From positions 1,116,001 through 1,180,000 of the forward strand of contig JALQBC010000002.1 in NCBI GenBank assembly GCA_023375675.1: DNA of 64,000 bases, given 5' to 3'. The position numbers and the translations under genes were made by a program. This document shows positions 1 through 11,100 of the stretch, piece after piece. Position 1 is the first letter of the stretch. Each line of letters begins with the position of its first letter. The notes beneath the pieces were generated by a model. That model was not told where the DNA came from. It saw only the letters and a list, made by a program, of their open reading frames with translations, and made no database searches. Source of the stretch: Cytospora piceicola. Its lineage: Eukaryota; Ascomycota; Sordariomycetes; Diaporthales; Cytosporaceae.

Positions 1-1407
1 GGATGATGATGTGAGAAACGGTGCATCCCCAGACAATTTCATCCACATGGACGCCATGGCTTTTGGCATGGGTAGCTGCTGCCTCCAGATCACTTTCCAG
101 GCCAAGAACATCACTGAAGGAAGGAAAATGTACGATCAGCTCAGCCCCCTTGGACCTATCTTGTTGGCTTTGACGGCGGCAACACCCGTCTATAAAGGCT
201 TCTTGGCGGACACCGACGTCCGCTGGAACCAGATCAGCCGAGCTGTGGATGACCGGACACCCGAGGAGCTGGGCGAAAAGGTAGGCGTTCGATCTATAAT
301 CTTTCGTCTGATCTCAAGACAAGCTAACCCAAGCAGCCCCTTCAAAATGACCGCTGGCGCATCCCCAAATCCCGCTATGCATCCAACTCAACATATATCT
401 CCACCGATTCACGATTACGGCCCGAGTACTTCGACCCGAATCTCGTCATCGACGGGGCCATTAAGCAAAAGCTCATCGACGGTGGCATGGATGACCGGCT
501 TGCGACGCACTTTGCGCATCTTTTCATCCGGGACCCCATTGTCATCTTCGAGGAGGATCTCGAAACTCTGGACCTGAGCAAGACGGACCATTTCGAAAAC
601 ATCCAGTCGACCAACTGGCAGCACATGCGGTTCAAGCCCCCACCGGCCGACAACACCATCGGCTGGCGTGTCGAGTTCCGGCCCATGGAGATCCAGATCA
701 CCGACTTCGAGAACGCCGCGTTCACGGTCTTCATGGTGCTCATCACGCGGGCGATCCTCTCGTTCGACCTGAACTTCTACATCCCCATCGCCAAGGTCGA
801 CGAGAACATGGAGACGGCGCACCGCCGCGACGCGGTCCTCAACGAGAAGTTCCACTTCCGCAAGACGCCCTTCACGGCCCGCCGCTCGCCCCGCGCCAGC
901 GGCACCAACACGCCCAACGGGGCAGGCGCGAGCTGGCCGCCGGCGCCGCCGGGCCCCGTCGAGGACGAGTACCGCCCCATGAGCGTCAACGAGATCATGA
1001 ACGGCACCGCGGCCGCCACGGGCGGCGGCGGCGGCGACCTCGACGGTGACGAGGGCTTCCCCGGGCTCATCCCGCTGGTCGAGAGCTACCTCGACAGCGT
1101 CAACGTGGACGTCGTCACCCGCTGCGAGCTGGACACGTACCTGGCCCTGATCCGCAAGCGGGCCAGCGGGGAGCTGTGGACGGCGGCGAAGTGGATCCGC
1201 CACTTCGTCGGCGGGCACCCCGGGTACAAGGCCGACAGCGTCGTGTCGGAGGAGGTCAACAAGGACCTCGTGGGTGCCGTGATCGAGATCGGGGAGAGGG
1301 AGTGCGGCGGGAAGGGGTTCAACGACCTGGGCCACATCCCTGGACTTGAAAACATGCTGGGGAAGTTCCGCCGCGGTGGCAGCGGCAAGAATGGTGTTTC
1401 TGCTTAG
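1..1407 (+). CDS. GSH1: glutamate-cysteine ligase catalytic subunit, C-terminal part (5' end outside window)
   Basis: Glutamate-cysteine ligase joins L-glutamate and L-cysteine using ATP, the first and rate-limiting step of glutathione synthesis in the cytosol. About 449 C-terminal residues are present of a protein that is usually near 700 residues in fungi. The coding parts are 2-280 and 337-1407, split by a 56-nt phase-0 intron (GTAGGC...AAGCAG, 281-336). Recognisable blocks are [20 protein letters not shown], a run through [20 protein letters not shown], then [23 protein letters not shown] and [11 protein letters not shown], all typical of the eukaryotic GCL family. A Gly/Pro-rich stretch (about 880-1060) interrupts the C-terminal half before SVNEIMNG and looks like a lineage-specific loop. 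The stop is TAG at 1405-1407. The upstream reading frame is open to the window edge, so the gene is cut by the edge and not truncated in nature. The family call is firm; the symbol follows yeast usage. Confidence 0.93.
281..336 (+). other. intron in glutamate-cysteine ligase gene
   Basis: The donor follows GAAAAG as GTAGGC and the acceptor is AAGCAG. Splicing here keeps phase 0 and joins EELGEK to [14 protein letters not shown], which restores the continuous family sequence; reading through the intron does not. Confidence 0.85.
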
Positions 1408-4400
1408 ATAAGCGGTAGAAGGAAGGGAGTGTTATTTTGGGATACTGGAGTTGATGATATTCGTTGATCTGAGGGGACAGCGTAGCTCGTGGCTTCCGGC
1501 CATGATCCCTGGGCATCTTCCCATATGTCTTTGGAGCCCTTAGAAACAACAATAGATTACGCAAACACGGCAATATGACGCCTTTGGTCCTATCTCTTCT
1601 GGTGATTTTAAGATGACGAAGTAGGCTTTACTGGGCAGTTGGCACAAGCAACAAGTTGCTGATCAGAATCGCGTGCCCATTGCCCGCCGTCCTAAGAGCC
1701 CAGTTGTGTCGCCATAGCCTAGTATGTTACGTTGGAAAGACAGCGGCGTGGATATTTGACGCGGGGGTCTATGAACTCATCATCAAGCAGTAACTGTATC
1801 ACTCCTTACACTGTATTCATCATTGCGGTCATTAGCGGCCGTTGACCATCTACTCGTTCCCATGGAGCCACTGCTGCAAGCATCAGGACGCAGCACCCTG
1901 AGGGATGTCATGCGAAGGAAGCCGAAGGATCAGCTACGATACTACCCCCGACGGCTGAGATTCACAACGGTCGGGCCCCAGTCCCGACTGGGACGTCCTC
2001 AGTCACGTTTTGGGACTTGACCACGCACACTGGAGCCTGGTTCGGCTCCTTCGTGTCTAATGCGTATAGCGCCTCGCGTTGCCAAATCCTCCCCACCATG
2101 TTCTTCGCGTCTCTCCGGCTAGGCAGGATGACGACTGCAATATACGATCGATGCAACCACAACCTGGGGGAAGCAGACGCGGGTGCTAGGTCCGAGCACC
2201 CCTCGTGACGGGGATCAAAGCCGTCCAAACGATTGCGCCGAGGTCTCGTCTGGTGTTCCCGCCAGCCTGGAGGATCGGTTCTCGTCATCTGCGGGACGAG
2301 AGAGGAGGGCAGCGAGGGGTGGTGGCGCTGCACTTGTGTCGACGGCAGGAAGGACGCTTACCCCGGGGTACGGTGAAGGAGGGCCCTCGCAAGGGCGGGC
2401 GTACGCGGACGTCCGCACGTCAGCAGGGCGGTGGGATGAATGCTTCGAAGCTACCTGGGGTTCCAGGCTTACCATGCTCACGGTCATGTTTTAGTAATCT
2501 TGATCTTCCCAGATGCGAGCCAGCGAGCGAAACTGACGCGCTATTACCAACATCAACACCAATGGCTTTCTTGCTACCGGAAGGGAGTCGGTCTGCTTCG
2601 AAGCCCTCTGAATTTCAGCAAGGGGTGACCATAGGGTGAGACACATCCTCATCGACAATGTCTCAGCCCTTCCACCGGGGTTGACAGCGCAGATCTCTGC
2701 CACATTGAATGGATCGACCCGGACTAAGGCGCAGAAGCCACCAAACAGCCTGACAACATGGCGCGCGTGAAAGACTCAAGGCCAATCCGAGGCAGATCTG
2801 GTCAATGACGAGGAATACAAATATGTAACACACAAGCAGGCCTGTCTGGGTGTTTTTTTTTTTTGGTGCCTGGCAATCGTGACAGGGTCTACCTGGAGGA
2901 GCCCAGACGGGTGGCCACGGGTGCGGACTCCCGATCATCGTACTTTTCCGGAGCCCATCCTCATTAGCTCAGATCGGCTCAAAACGTTGAAGGGGCGCCC
3001 GACATACTTACGAGAAGAGCCCATCGGGTCTGGGGAGGGGGAAAGGAGCCTGCCAGGCGGACGGCAACATGGAGGGATCACCAATGGCCCCGCCACATGG
3101 GGAGAAAACACAAGGCGGAAACGGGAAGGTGCCTTTCCTCACACATGCATCACGGACAGCTCAGGAAATGGCGCGATGTTTTTTCAGAGAAAAATAGCGA
3201 GGTGCGCCGGCTAGCGAGCGATGAACAGGGCAGGTTAGGACCTTCGGATGCTGTGCGAGGTTGGGATGTCGACGACGAGGATCCATGTGCAACAACTGAA
3301 TACGCTGTGGGGAGGCCTTCTCGGGGAGCTGAGTGGAGCCGCGAACGACTTCTTGATACAGCTGTACACGTGTAGCCGTGCGACGACGTGCTTATTAGTC
3401 ACAGCCAATATGCCTCGGGACAGCAAGGAGGAAATGCTGATAGTGGCCATGCTTCCAGGCAGATGAACCTCAGAGCCTAGTCACCAGCCACGAAAGACCC
3501 GAGTGCTGACAAAGTCCATCTTGAATGGGACATAAATCGTGGTAGTCATTTCTGACAGTCTTGTGTAACTTGGCATCGGGCTGTCTGCGAGTAAGCCCCG
3601 CCTGATATGCTTGCGCGGCGTGTCGCGCCTCCGTGGATGTGGCTGCTACGACAACATCACGGGAGAGGCTCGGGTCTCCCGCCCAAGTCTAGCCCGGGCA
3701 GACGAATAATGCACTTCGCACTGATGGCAACGAGAGGGAACGAAGCTGGGCCTACAGTGGCGTGAGCCCCAAAACCCGGGAGTGGTGGTCTCCAATGCCA
3801 CCGGGCTATGTGGAAGGGAGGGCCGAACATCACCTCCAGACGGGGGCCGCATGTGGGGACGGACGGTGTAGCAGAAAGCCCCCGCGGTATCAGATGCGTT
3901 TCCAGCTCCGACTGGGGTTTAAACCCACAGAGCCGGGCCGACACAGTGGGTTTGGCATCGCGGGCGCATCCCCAAGAACTTGCCCTCGGTGTCTCGCGCG
4001 GGCATTCCTGTAGATTGGTGCAGTTGTAGTCCTCCCTGCACGGCAGCAATGATGACAACGGCATGGGTCTTCTTGACCGGCAGGACCGGATGCCGTTGGA
4101 GGTGAGACCAGCAGGAACACGGGAAGACCTCAGTCTATATTCAGTGTCGACGCCGAGGTGCCTCCATCTATGCTAACGACATCTGGACGGTAACAAGGGT
4201 CTGGTGCAGTGGTGACAAGACTGAGGATTGATCCTTCCGGCACCTTATTTCCGGGTGTCTATCTACACTGACGTCTGACAGTTTGTCTTTCGCAGTACAT
4301 AAAGCCCGAGTGGTGAGCAATACGGTACTCATCGATGGATGTGGGCGTGTGTAACAGAACAAAGAACACGGATCCGTTGATCGTCAACAGCAGTCAACTG

Positions 4401-5064
4401 ATTCAATCAGATCTTCCCCGGGGGGAAGAGTTGTAAGCACGTCATGCTACCCAGTCCCAGTATATACTGCAAGTGTTTGGGTGTGTTGTCATGTGTGAGT
4501 GGCGCTATGTGGTCGATATCTCTTGGCCCCATCTCGTCAGTTTCACCAAAAAAAATGTGTAGATGTAACGAAGCATCAGAGGGCCGGCGAGTCCCCACTG
4601 GTCCGTGCAAAGTGAAATGCTGAATGCTGGCGGGGATATCCAACATGTCAACCTGGGTGTTCGTCCTAGCTCCGAAGATCCCCCAAGCCATCAGAGTCTT
4701 CATCGGCGCTCCAGGCTGGCCGTGTGAAGAAGAGGTCGTGGTCTGTCCGACTGTGTTGACTGTGTTGACTGTCCAAAGGTACGGTACACAGTAGTGGCGA
4801 TGTCGTGGGTGGAGAGCTTTCCGCGCTAAATTGGCGACGGGCATCTGGAATACGCCGATTGATGATTGTGTGTCTGTGTGTTTGCAGCGTTGAGGGATTG
4901 CTTCTACACTAGGTACTGTAGCTTGATGCACCGGTACCTTGCAGATACGGGTTTGGCTCCTGGCTGCCTTGTTATTGCGGCGGCCTTGATTAGTGGTGCA
5001 GCAGTATACCTAGGTATGTAGATACTTATATCGCCTCTTGTCGTGGGTCAACTTGTGAAGATGA

Positions 5065-5088
5065 CAGCAGCAGCAGCAGCAGCAGCAG
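5065..5088. repeat. (CAG)8 microsatellite
   Basis: Eight perfect CAG units in intergenic DNA. In one plus frame it would read as an alanine run inside a short open frame (5043-5441) that has no other sign of coding. Confidence 0.9.
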
Positions 5089-6683
5089 TGCAGGCCTCGA
5101 AATTCCATTCGGCGGCGGTTCCCATCATACGGCAGTATGGGTACGCGTATTGGGGATGTGGGAACTTGGCTGGGAGCATCCACAACGGCGACCCAGTCCC
5201 GGATGCTGCTGTTTTGCTGCCGTACCAGTTCCGCGAGCAGGCCGAGAACGCTAGCTTGTCTCAGTCCCCTATTACCCGGCTGTCAACAGGGTGGGGGAGG
5301 GGGGCCTGGGGAAATTCTGGTGCCCCTTTCTACTGTGTCTCTACATCTTCCAAGGGCCTGTCTGCCTCGGCGAAGGTAATAAAGGTCGATCTCATCTCAA
5401 TCATGTCCTTTCCTGCATCTGGCCCTTTCCGTACGGAGTAAAAGAGACTCCTTGATGGTCTTAGCAATGTGGATATCCATACTCCACTAGAAATGGAACA
5501 GTGTGATGTTTGTATTGCTGAATACCTAGGTAGAACGAACAACCTTGGGGAGGAAAGGTGAGGGGAGGGGAGGTTCATGGTACACTAGCAACCCTTAGAA
5601 GCTAGGTTAATAAATTATGTCATGGTGTTTCTATTTCTATATGCCGATTTGCTTGTTTCTCGTTCTCACGGCTTCTTACCTCGTGGGGAATCCTTGGAGG
5701 CGGCTGGAAGAAGTCATCTAGTGTGTCTACCTACTGTGGTACTTGGGTAGGCTGGCAGCTGGTAGGTATTGTAAGTATTTCTGTCTCGCGTTGCAGGAGA
5801 CTGGAGGATCAATCGATGCGAAAGGGATATTAAAGGCCCCACAGCTCTCAAGGTTCTCACAACTTAATTGTTGTCGGCAGCCATCACTGATTGGCTACAC
5901 TTCAACCCCACAAAACGCCCTGAAGATTCGCGAATTGAGACCGCTTGGGCAGTGGGGTCTTTGCGTGCTTCATCAGCGGACAGGCGGACTCAACGGGTAC
6001 TTCCTAGCAGCCCGGGTACGCCAGGGGAAGCTCTAAGTAGGGAACACCTAGTGTCGGGCACCTGGGAGGTAGTGATAGCTCCACCTGTTGTGTACTTGAG
6101 TACTATAGTAGACGACTGTCGAGGCAGTGCAGGGCTATGTACTTCAGTAGGTAGATAGCTGGTAGTGTAGGTCAAACAGGCCTGACAGGTTGGATTCCAC
6201 TCTACTATACTATGTAGTATGTAGACTATGTACCTAACTCTCCGACTTTCAGGGCCTGAGAGGCCCCAAGGTCCACTTGTAGATACCACCGGTACCCATG
6301 GATAAGACCCGAATTCCAGGTACCTGCAGATTACTGTGGCACACCTGGGCATGGTACTCCGTATTCCGTGCTACCACCAAGGAGTAGTGGTGCCGCTAAT
6401 CTGTAGTAGAACTGCCCACCCGAGCCCGGGCTGGAGCTTGCTCATCAAGTCAAGTCCATTTGTTTTGTTCTCCTTTCCGAGCTTTGTTCAATGTCACTTT
6501 CACCCATCCTGCCACTGCAGAAGATTCAACTGCCTTCCTTTCCCATCCTGCTGCTGCGACCCCCTCACATTCGTTTTTGTTTCAACAACCACTAACCAAT
6601 CTTTCCTTCAACCTTCCCGCAAAGGCTGAGCCGATCGAAGGAGGAAGAAGGCCGCAAGTGGACGCCATCTTGTCTGCGTATAC

Positions 6684-6729
6684 TTGCTTATTTATTTATT
6701 TACTTGTTTACTTATTTACTTACTTACTG
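6684..6729. repeat. ATTT/ACTT tetranucleotide-like tract
   Basis: Imperfect units of TTTA and CTTA run for about 45 nt inside the pyrimidine-rich region upstream of the gene at 8113. It probably lies in that gene's promoter or 5' leader; no function can be read from it. Confidence 0.8.
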
Positions 6730-8046
6730 ACCTCGTCTTACCTAACTCTATCCTGACCACCAACGAACCAAACCACCTGGACACTTCTCGGACCTTACTG
6801 TACCAAACCAACAACAGGTTTCACCGACATTACATTCGTTAAAATTAGAGTTTGGTGTCAAGACAGCATATGATATCTTTGGATTTGTATTGCATGCACC
6901 TTATTCATCCTCTCGATCAGGTACGTGTGATCCAGCTATGGCCATGGATTTTTACTACTGTGTATTGCTACACCAAATCCACATCGAATTATCATGTCGT
7001 GACACTGCTTCGGCCCTTGCACTGTCCCCGAAGTCTCCGTATTACTACAGAGAACTTCCACAAGGGTCGGACAGTCGGGACCGTGACCACGACCAAAACC
7101 ACTTTGGTTGTCAGCTGCCTTGCCTGTGCAGTCGCGGGAAAGACAAACCATCGCGGCTGGAGGTCAATCGATCGATCGGTTCTCAGGGCTGAACCTTGAG
7201 CTGGCATCCAGCAAGTGTGACTTGGTCCCGGTCACCGAGCATCCAACAAGACTGCATCTCCCACTGCGGCTCTTGATGGCATCCTGCCTTACCAATACTT
7301 GCGACGGAAGAAAAGTAGCCTTGCAACTGTTCCCCGGCCTCATGTTACTCGCCACAGTTGCCGTTCACTCCAGCACGTCGTCACTCTTGTGTGCAAGTGC
7401 TGCACATGCACATGCAACATGCGCAGGATGACCCATTTGCCCTTCGCCCCCAGTCAGCAATCCGATCCCTCCATCCTTCCTTGCTACCCACCAAGTCATC
7501 CTGTCACCGTCTTCATCCGGTACTATGTACCGCACACACAACCCTTCTGCCCCTCCTGTGTTCCTAATTATGGAACTGCCCGTCTTTCTCTGCCTCCTTC
7601 CCGATGTACACCACCAGCACTCTGAGCTTCAAGATATGGGCGCAACACCAGAAAGGGCCAAGGGCTGTCTGCCGTGTAACCCTTCTCTGCATCAAGACTG
7701 CACACAAGCCCAAGTTTATACCCTCTTTTCCCCCTGCTTCTTTGTGTTTCGAGACATTCGTCTAGATGATCTCACTAATTCCAAGCAGCTTGCCGTACCT
7801 TCGTCAGCTCATCACATCCTCTATACTTATCACCTCTACCAAATCTACGCCGTTCACACCACCGACTGCCATTACCCATCGCCGCCTCGACACAAAAATC
7901 CGACCGTGTCGATTCACTCACCGAAAACTCACTACTTATCAGTCACGACCCGCTTGCTTTGTTAAACAGAGCTAGCCGACCTCAGGACTACGGTGGGCAG
8001 CCGAACCGTAAATTGTTGTGCGACGAGGTGCCATACTGATTTGTCA

Positions 8047-8116
8047 ATGGTCACTGCTGTACCTCCGCTCTAACATGACCTCTGGGCTCAAGCCCAAGCA
8101 ACAGAGTTCAAAATGA
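8047..8116 (+). promoter_or_regulatory. two tandem upstream ORFs, the second overlapping the main start codon
   Basis: The first uORF runs 8047-8073 (eight codons, TAA). One base later a second begins at 8075, encodes MTSGLKPKQQSSK and stops with TGA at 8114-8116. That TGA overlaps the main ATG (8113-8115) as ATGA. If the transcript leader covers this stretch unspliced, ribosomes reaching the large ORF must bypass or reinitiate after these uORFs. The geometry is seen directly; an effect on translation is inference and depends on the real transcription start. Confidence 0.5.
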
Positions 8117-11100
8117 CGTCCTTCCCTGAAGCCGGCATGTCTCAATATGCATCAGACATGTCTCCCATGATTCAAAAACCTGGTGGGGCCAGGTCAAGAA
8201 CCCATAGTGTATCGAGCGACAGACCCTCGACCGTTGCGCAGAGTGCTATGTCGCCTACTACCTCGGTATCGCCAGAGGCAACTTTCATTGCCGCCTCTGC
8301 CGCCTCACAGATTGTCACCAATGACCACGACAGCCATGCCGATACATGGTACGATCAACATGGCTTCCAACCATCGGGCGACCCCGTCCTGGTCTCCGCT
8401 ACTGCCTTGCAACTCCTCAACAACTTCCTCGACCATCTGCTGTTCAACTTCCTCGCCCAGTCCGGCTCGACGAAACTGCCAACCCTCCGACCTGCCGTCA
8501 CCGAGGTCCTCAAGCCAAAGTTGGCGAAGGATGCCATCAATAACGCGGACGAGGAGCTGCGCGAATACTTGGGCGGCGGTGACGACGACGAATTCTTGCA
8601 ATCCCATCTCTCTTCTTCGCCGAGGGACTGGGACTTGGAGCTCGTCTGGAAGCGAACCAGACTGAGATGCATGGTGTATTCTTCACTGGGCGACATGGAA
8701 GAGGAGGACGAAGACCACCATGTGGAAGAGGGTCTTCTCGGCGACGACGACGAGGATCTCGGTGGATCCGTCTCTCCGGCTGTCGCCATTTTTCTTACAT
8801 CCATTCTGGAGTTTCTAGGCGAGCAGGCTCTCATATCCGCCAGCCGGGCTGCCTGGAACCGAATGCGTGTCAAGTATGAGAAAGAGCAGAAAGGTGGCGT
8901 CAAGAGTCGCTCCGATGTTGTTGATAGGATTGTGGTGGAGGAGGTCGATATGGAAAGGGTCGCCTTGGATCGAACGCTGGGCAGGTTGTGGCGGGCCTGG
9001 AGGAAACGGCTACGATCCCCAGGGCCCAGCGCTGTCGACTCGGCACAGTCCCCTCTACCTCGAGAGAAGATGCCTCAGTTCCGACGAGGCAGTGCCGCGG
9101 CTGAAAGTGCTGCGACTCCCACTGTTCAGGAGAAAATTGCTGAGCCTGTATCTGCGGAGGATGGCTTGATGCTGGAGAAGGCGACAGTAGAGCCAATTGA
9201 TGTGCAAGCCGCTGCTATTCCGCTCCCCATGAGCGACCGGGATATTGACGAGATTGAGGTGCCTGGACTCGCTCAGTACAGCGACAACGACATTGAGGAG
9301 GAAGCGTCAGAGGAGCTGGACAGGGGTACGCGAGCAAAAAGCTTGATGCTTCTCCCACTCACGAGCAAGGCCGACTCTCCGACGCCGACCATGTCCCAAC
9401 CACAGACCCCAACGGCTGCACCAAGGAAGCGCTCCAATTCCCTACCGGCGGCGGTAGTTTCCCCCAACGCGCGCACCCAGAATACCGCGGCCGTAGCAGG
9501 CGCCACTCAGACACCGCAGGCCGTCGACCAGTCAATTGCAGAGAAGCAAGCCAACGAGAAAGTCCCTGCTGCTGAGGCAGATGAAATTCAGATGACAGAC
9601 TCTGGCCCCGTCACCAGTGACGAGGAAAACCCCCAAGTACAAGAGAAGAGTGCGAGGCGTCAATCTGCGAGGCTCATCCCCAGGGTCTTTGGTACTGCAG
9701 CTACCGGTGTTGGGGCAGTGGCTGCAACCGCAGCTCCTAACAATGGAATAGAGAAAAAGGAAGATACAGATGCAGAAGCAGATGATTCGGACTTCGAGGT
9801 CGAAGAGGCGCAGATCCTCACTTCGTCTAGGATCTCAGTTGGAACGAGCATCTCAGGCCGAAGCATCTCGCCAGCGACCTCCGACAGGAGCAGTCGGCCG
9901 GCGTTGTCCATTCAGACACTTCCTGTTAGGTCAGGTTCTCTCAGGCTAGTAGATGTCACCAGCCCACGGACTCCTTCGACCAGGTCTCAGAAGAGCTGGA
10001 TTCAAGAGCAAAGCAGTAGCTCTCATTCTCGGTCTGGGGATGTATCCAGAGCTAGCAGCGTCCGTACTCAGTCGAACTTTGAGGAGCCACGCTTGGTTGA
10101 AGACATCCGAGCTGTCCCCGGTACAAGTTCTCTGAGCAAGCCGCGCAACAGCGTGATACATGAAGGCGAGAGCTCAGCGGCCAGTCTCCGGAAAGCCTCG
10201 CTATCCTCCGCCGCCGCCGCCGCCGCCGTTGTCTCGCGGAAGGAGAACCCTAAGATACTCGATATTCAGGCTTCTACCGGTGAAAGACGTCCTGAACCGC
10301 AAAAGGCGTATTCGTACTACCAGTCGCAGCGGCAACTGCCGTCAGAGACAAAGGTGGCGGTGGTCAATGCTTCTCCCGATTCTGACACGTTCTCAGAAGA
10401 CGAGTTGGCACCACTGCCGCAGAGACACCCGAGGCGCCCTCCGAGACATTTTGCTCCGCAAGCTGGCACTCCAAGTCCACCTATTCCGGAGGAGGCCACA
10501 AGCAGCCATAGTAACGAACCTTCGCAAAGCAGTACTCCTCAGCCGGGTACTATTGGGATCCTCTCTGTTGACCGCCCCGGAATACCCCGAGACCCACCCA
10601 GCCCACCACAAGACCACAGCGCCAATCGCCAACGATCCGGGTCTTCGCCCACATCCTCCCATAAGGTGCGTGCTGCGCGTGGCTCTCAGGACAGCACAGC
10701 TACTCGGCCGGGCGATGTTATACGGAACTTTGACGATCTTATTCAGAGTAACGAGACCATCCAGTACACGCTGACCCCCGACAATGTGCGTGAAATAGAG
10801 GTATTGTTTTCCAGATGCACCGGAAGAGTCTACATGCATGCTAACTTGCCCCAGGGATCGCCCCAGACCATACAAAGTACCGTGTCTTCAACGAAGCGTA
10901 GAACCCGTGCCGGATCCGCAGCGACCAACAAAACGGCTGAGCTCATGAGGTCGGCCTCGCTCTCACGCTCGACGCCCTTGCAGTCGAACCCTATTGGCAT
11001 GTCCTGGAGTGAAAACACGCCAGAGTCGTCCCCGAGAGGCCCAACTGTCCCGATGTCAGACAAGGCTCGCGGAGGCATGCCTCAAGCCCGAGATGCTAGA

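Larger units (their letters stand above)
1408..8046. other. 6.6-kb intergenic region, no supported gene
   Basis: No open frame here reads like a known protein, and the longest (4407-4931, minus) has no recognisable domain. The region holds a CAG run at 5065-5088, two copies of the palindrome TACCTAGGTA (5007, 5523) and, from about 6430, a C/T-rich stretch typical of a fungal promoter and 5' leader. The right part is likely the upstream region of the gene at 8113; nothing is assigned to the left part. It is not AT-rich or RIP-like. Confidence 0.6.

Noticed and set aside
4407..4931. 174-residue minus-strand open frame
   Set aside because: No domain, mixed composition, no splice or promoter context, and a length expected by chance in 6.6 kb of noncoding DNA.
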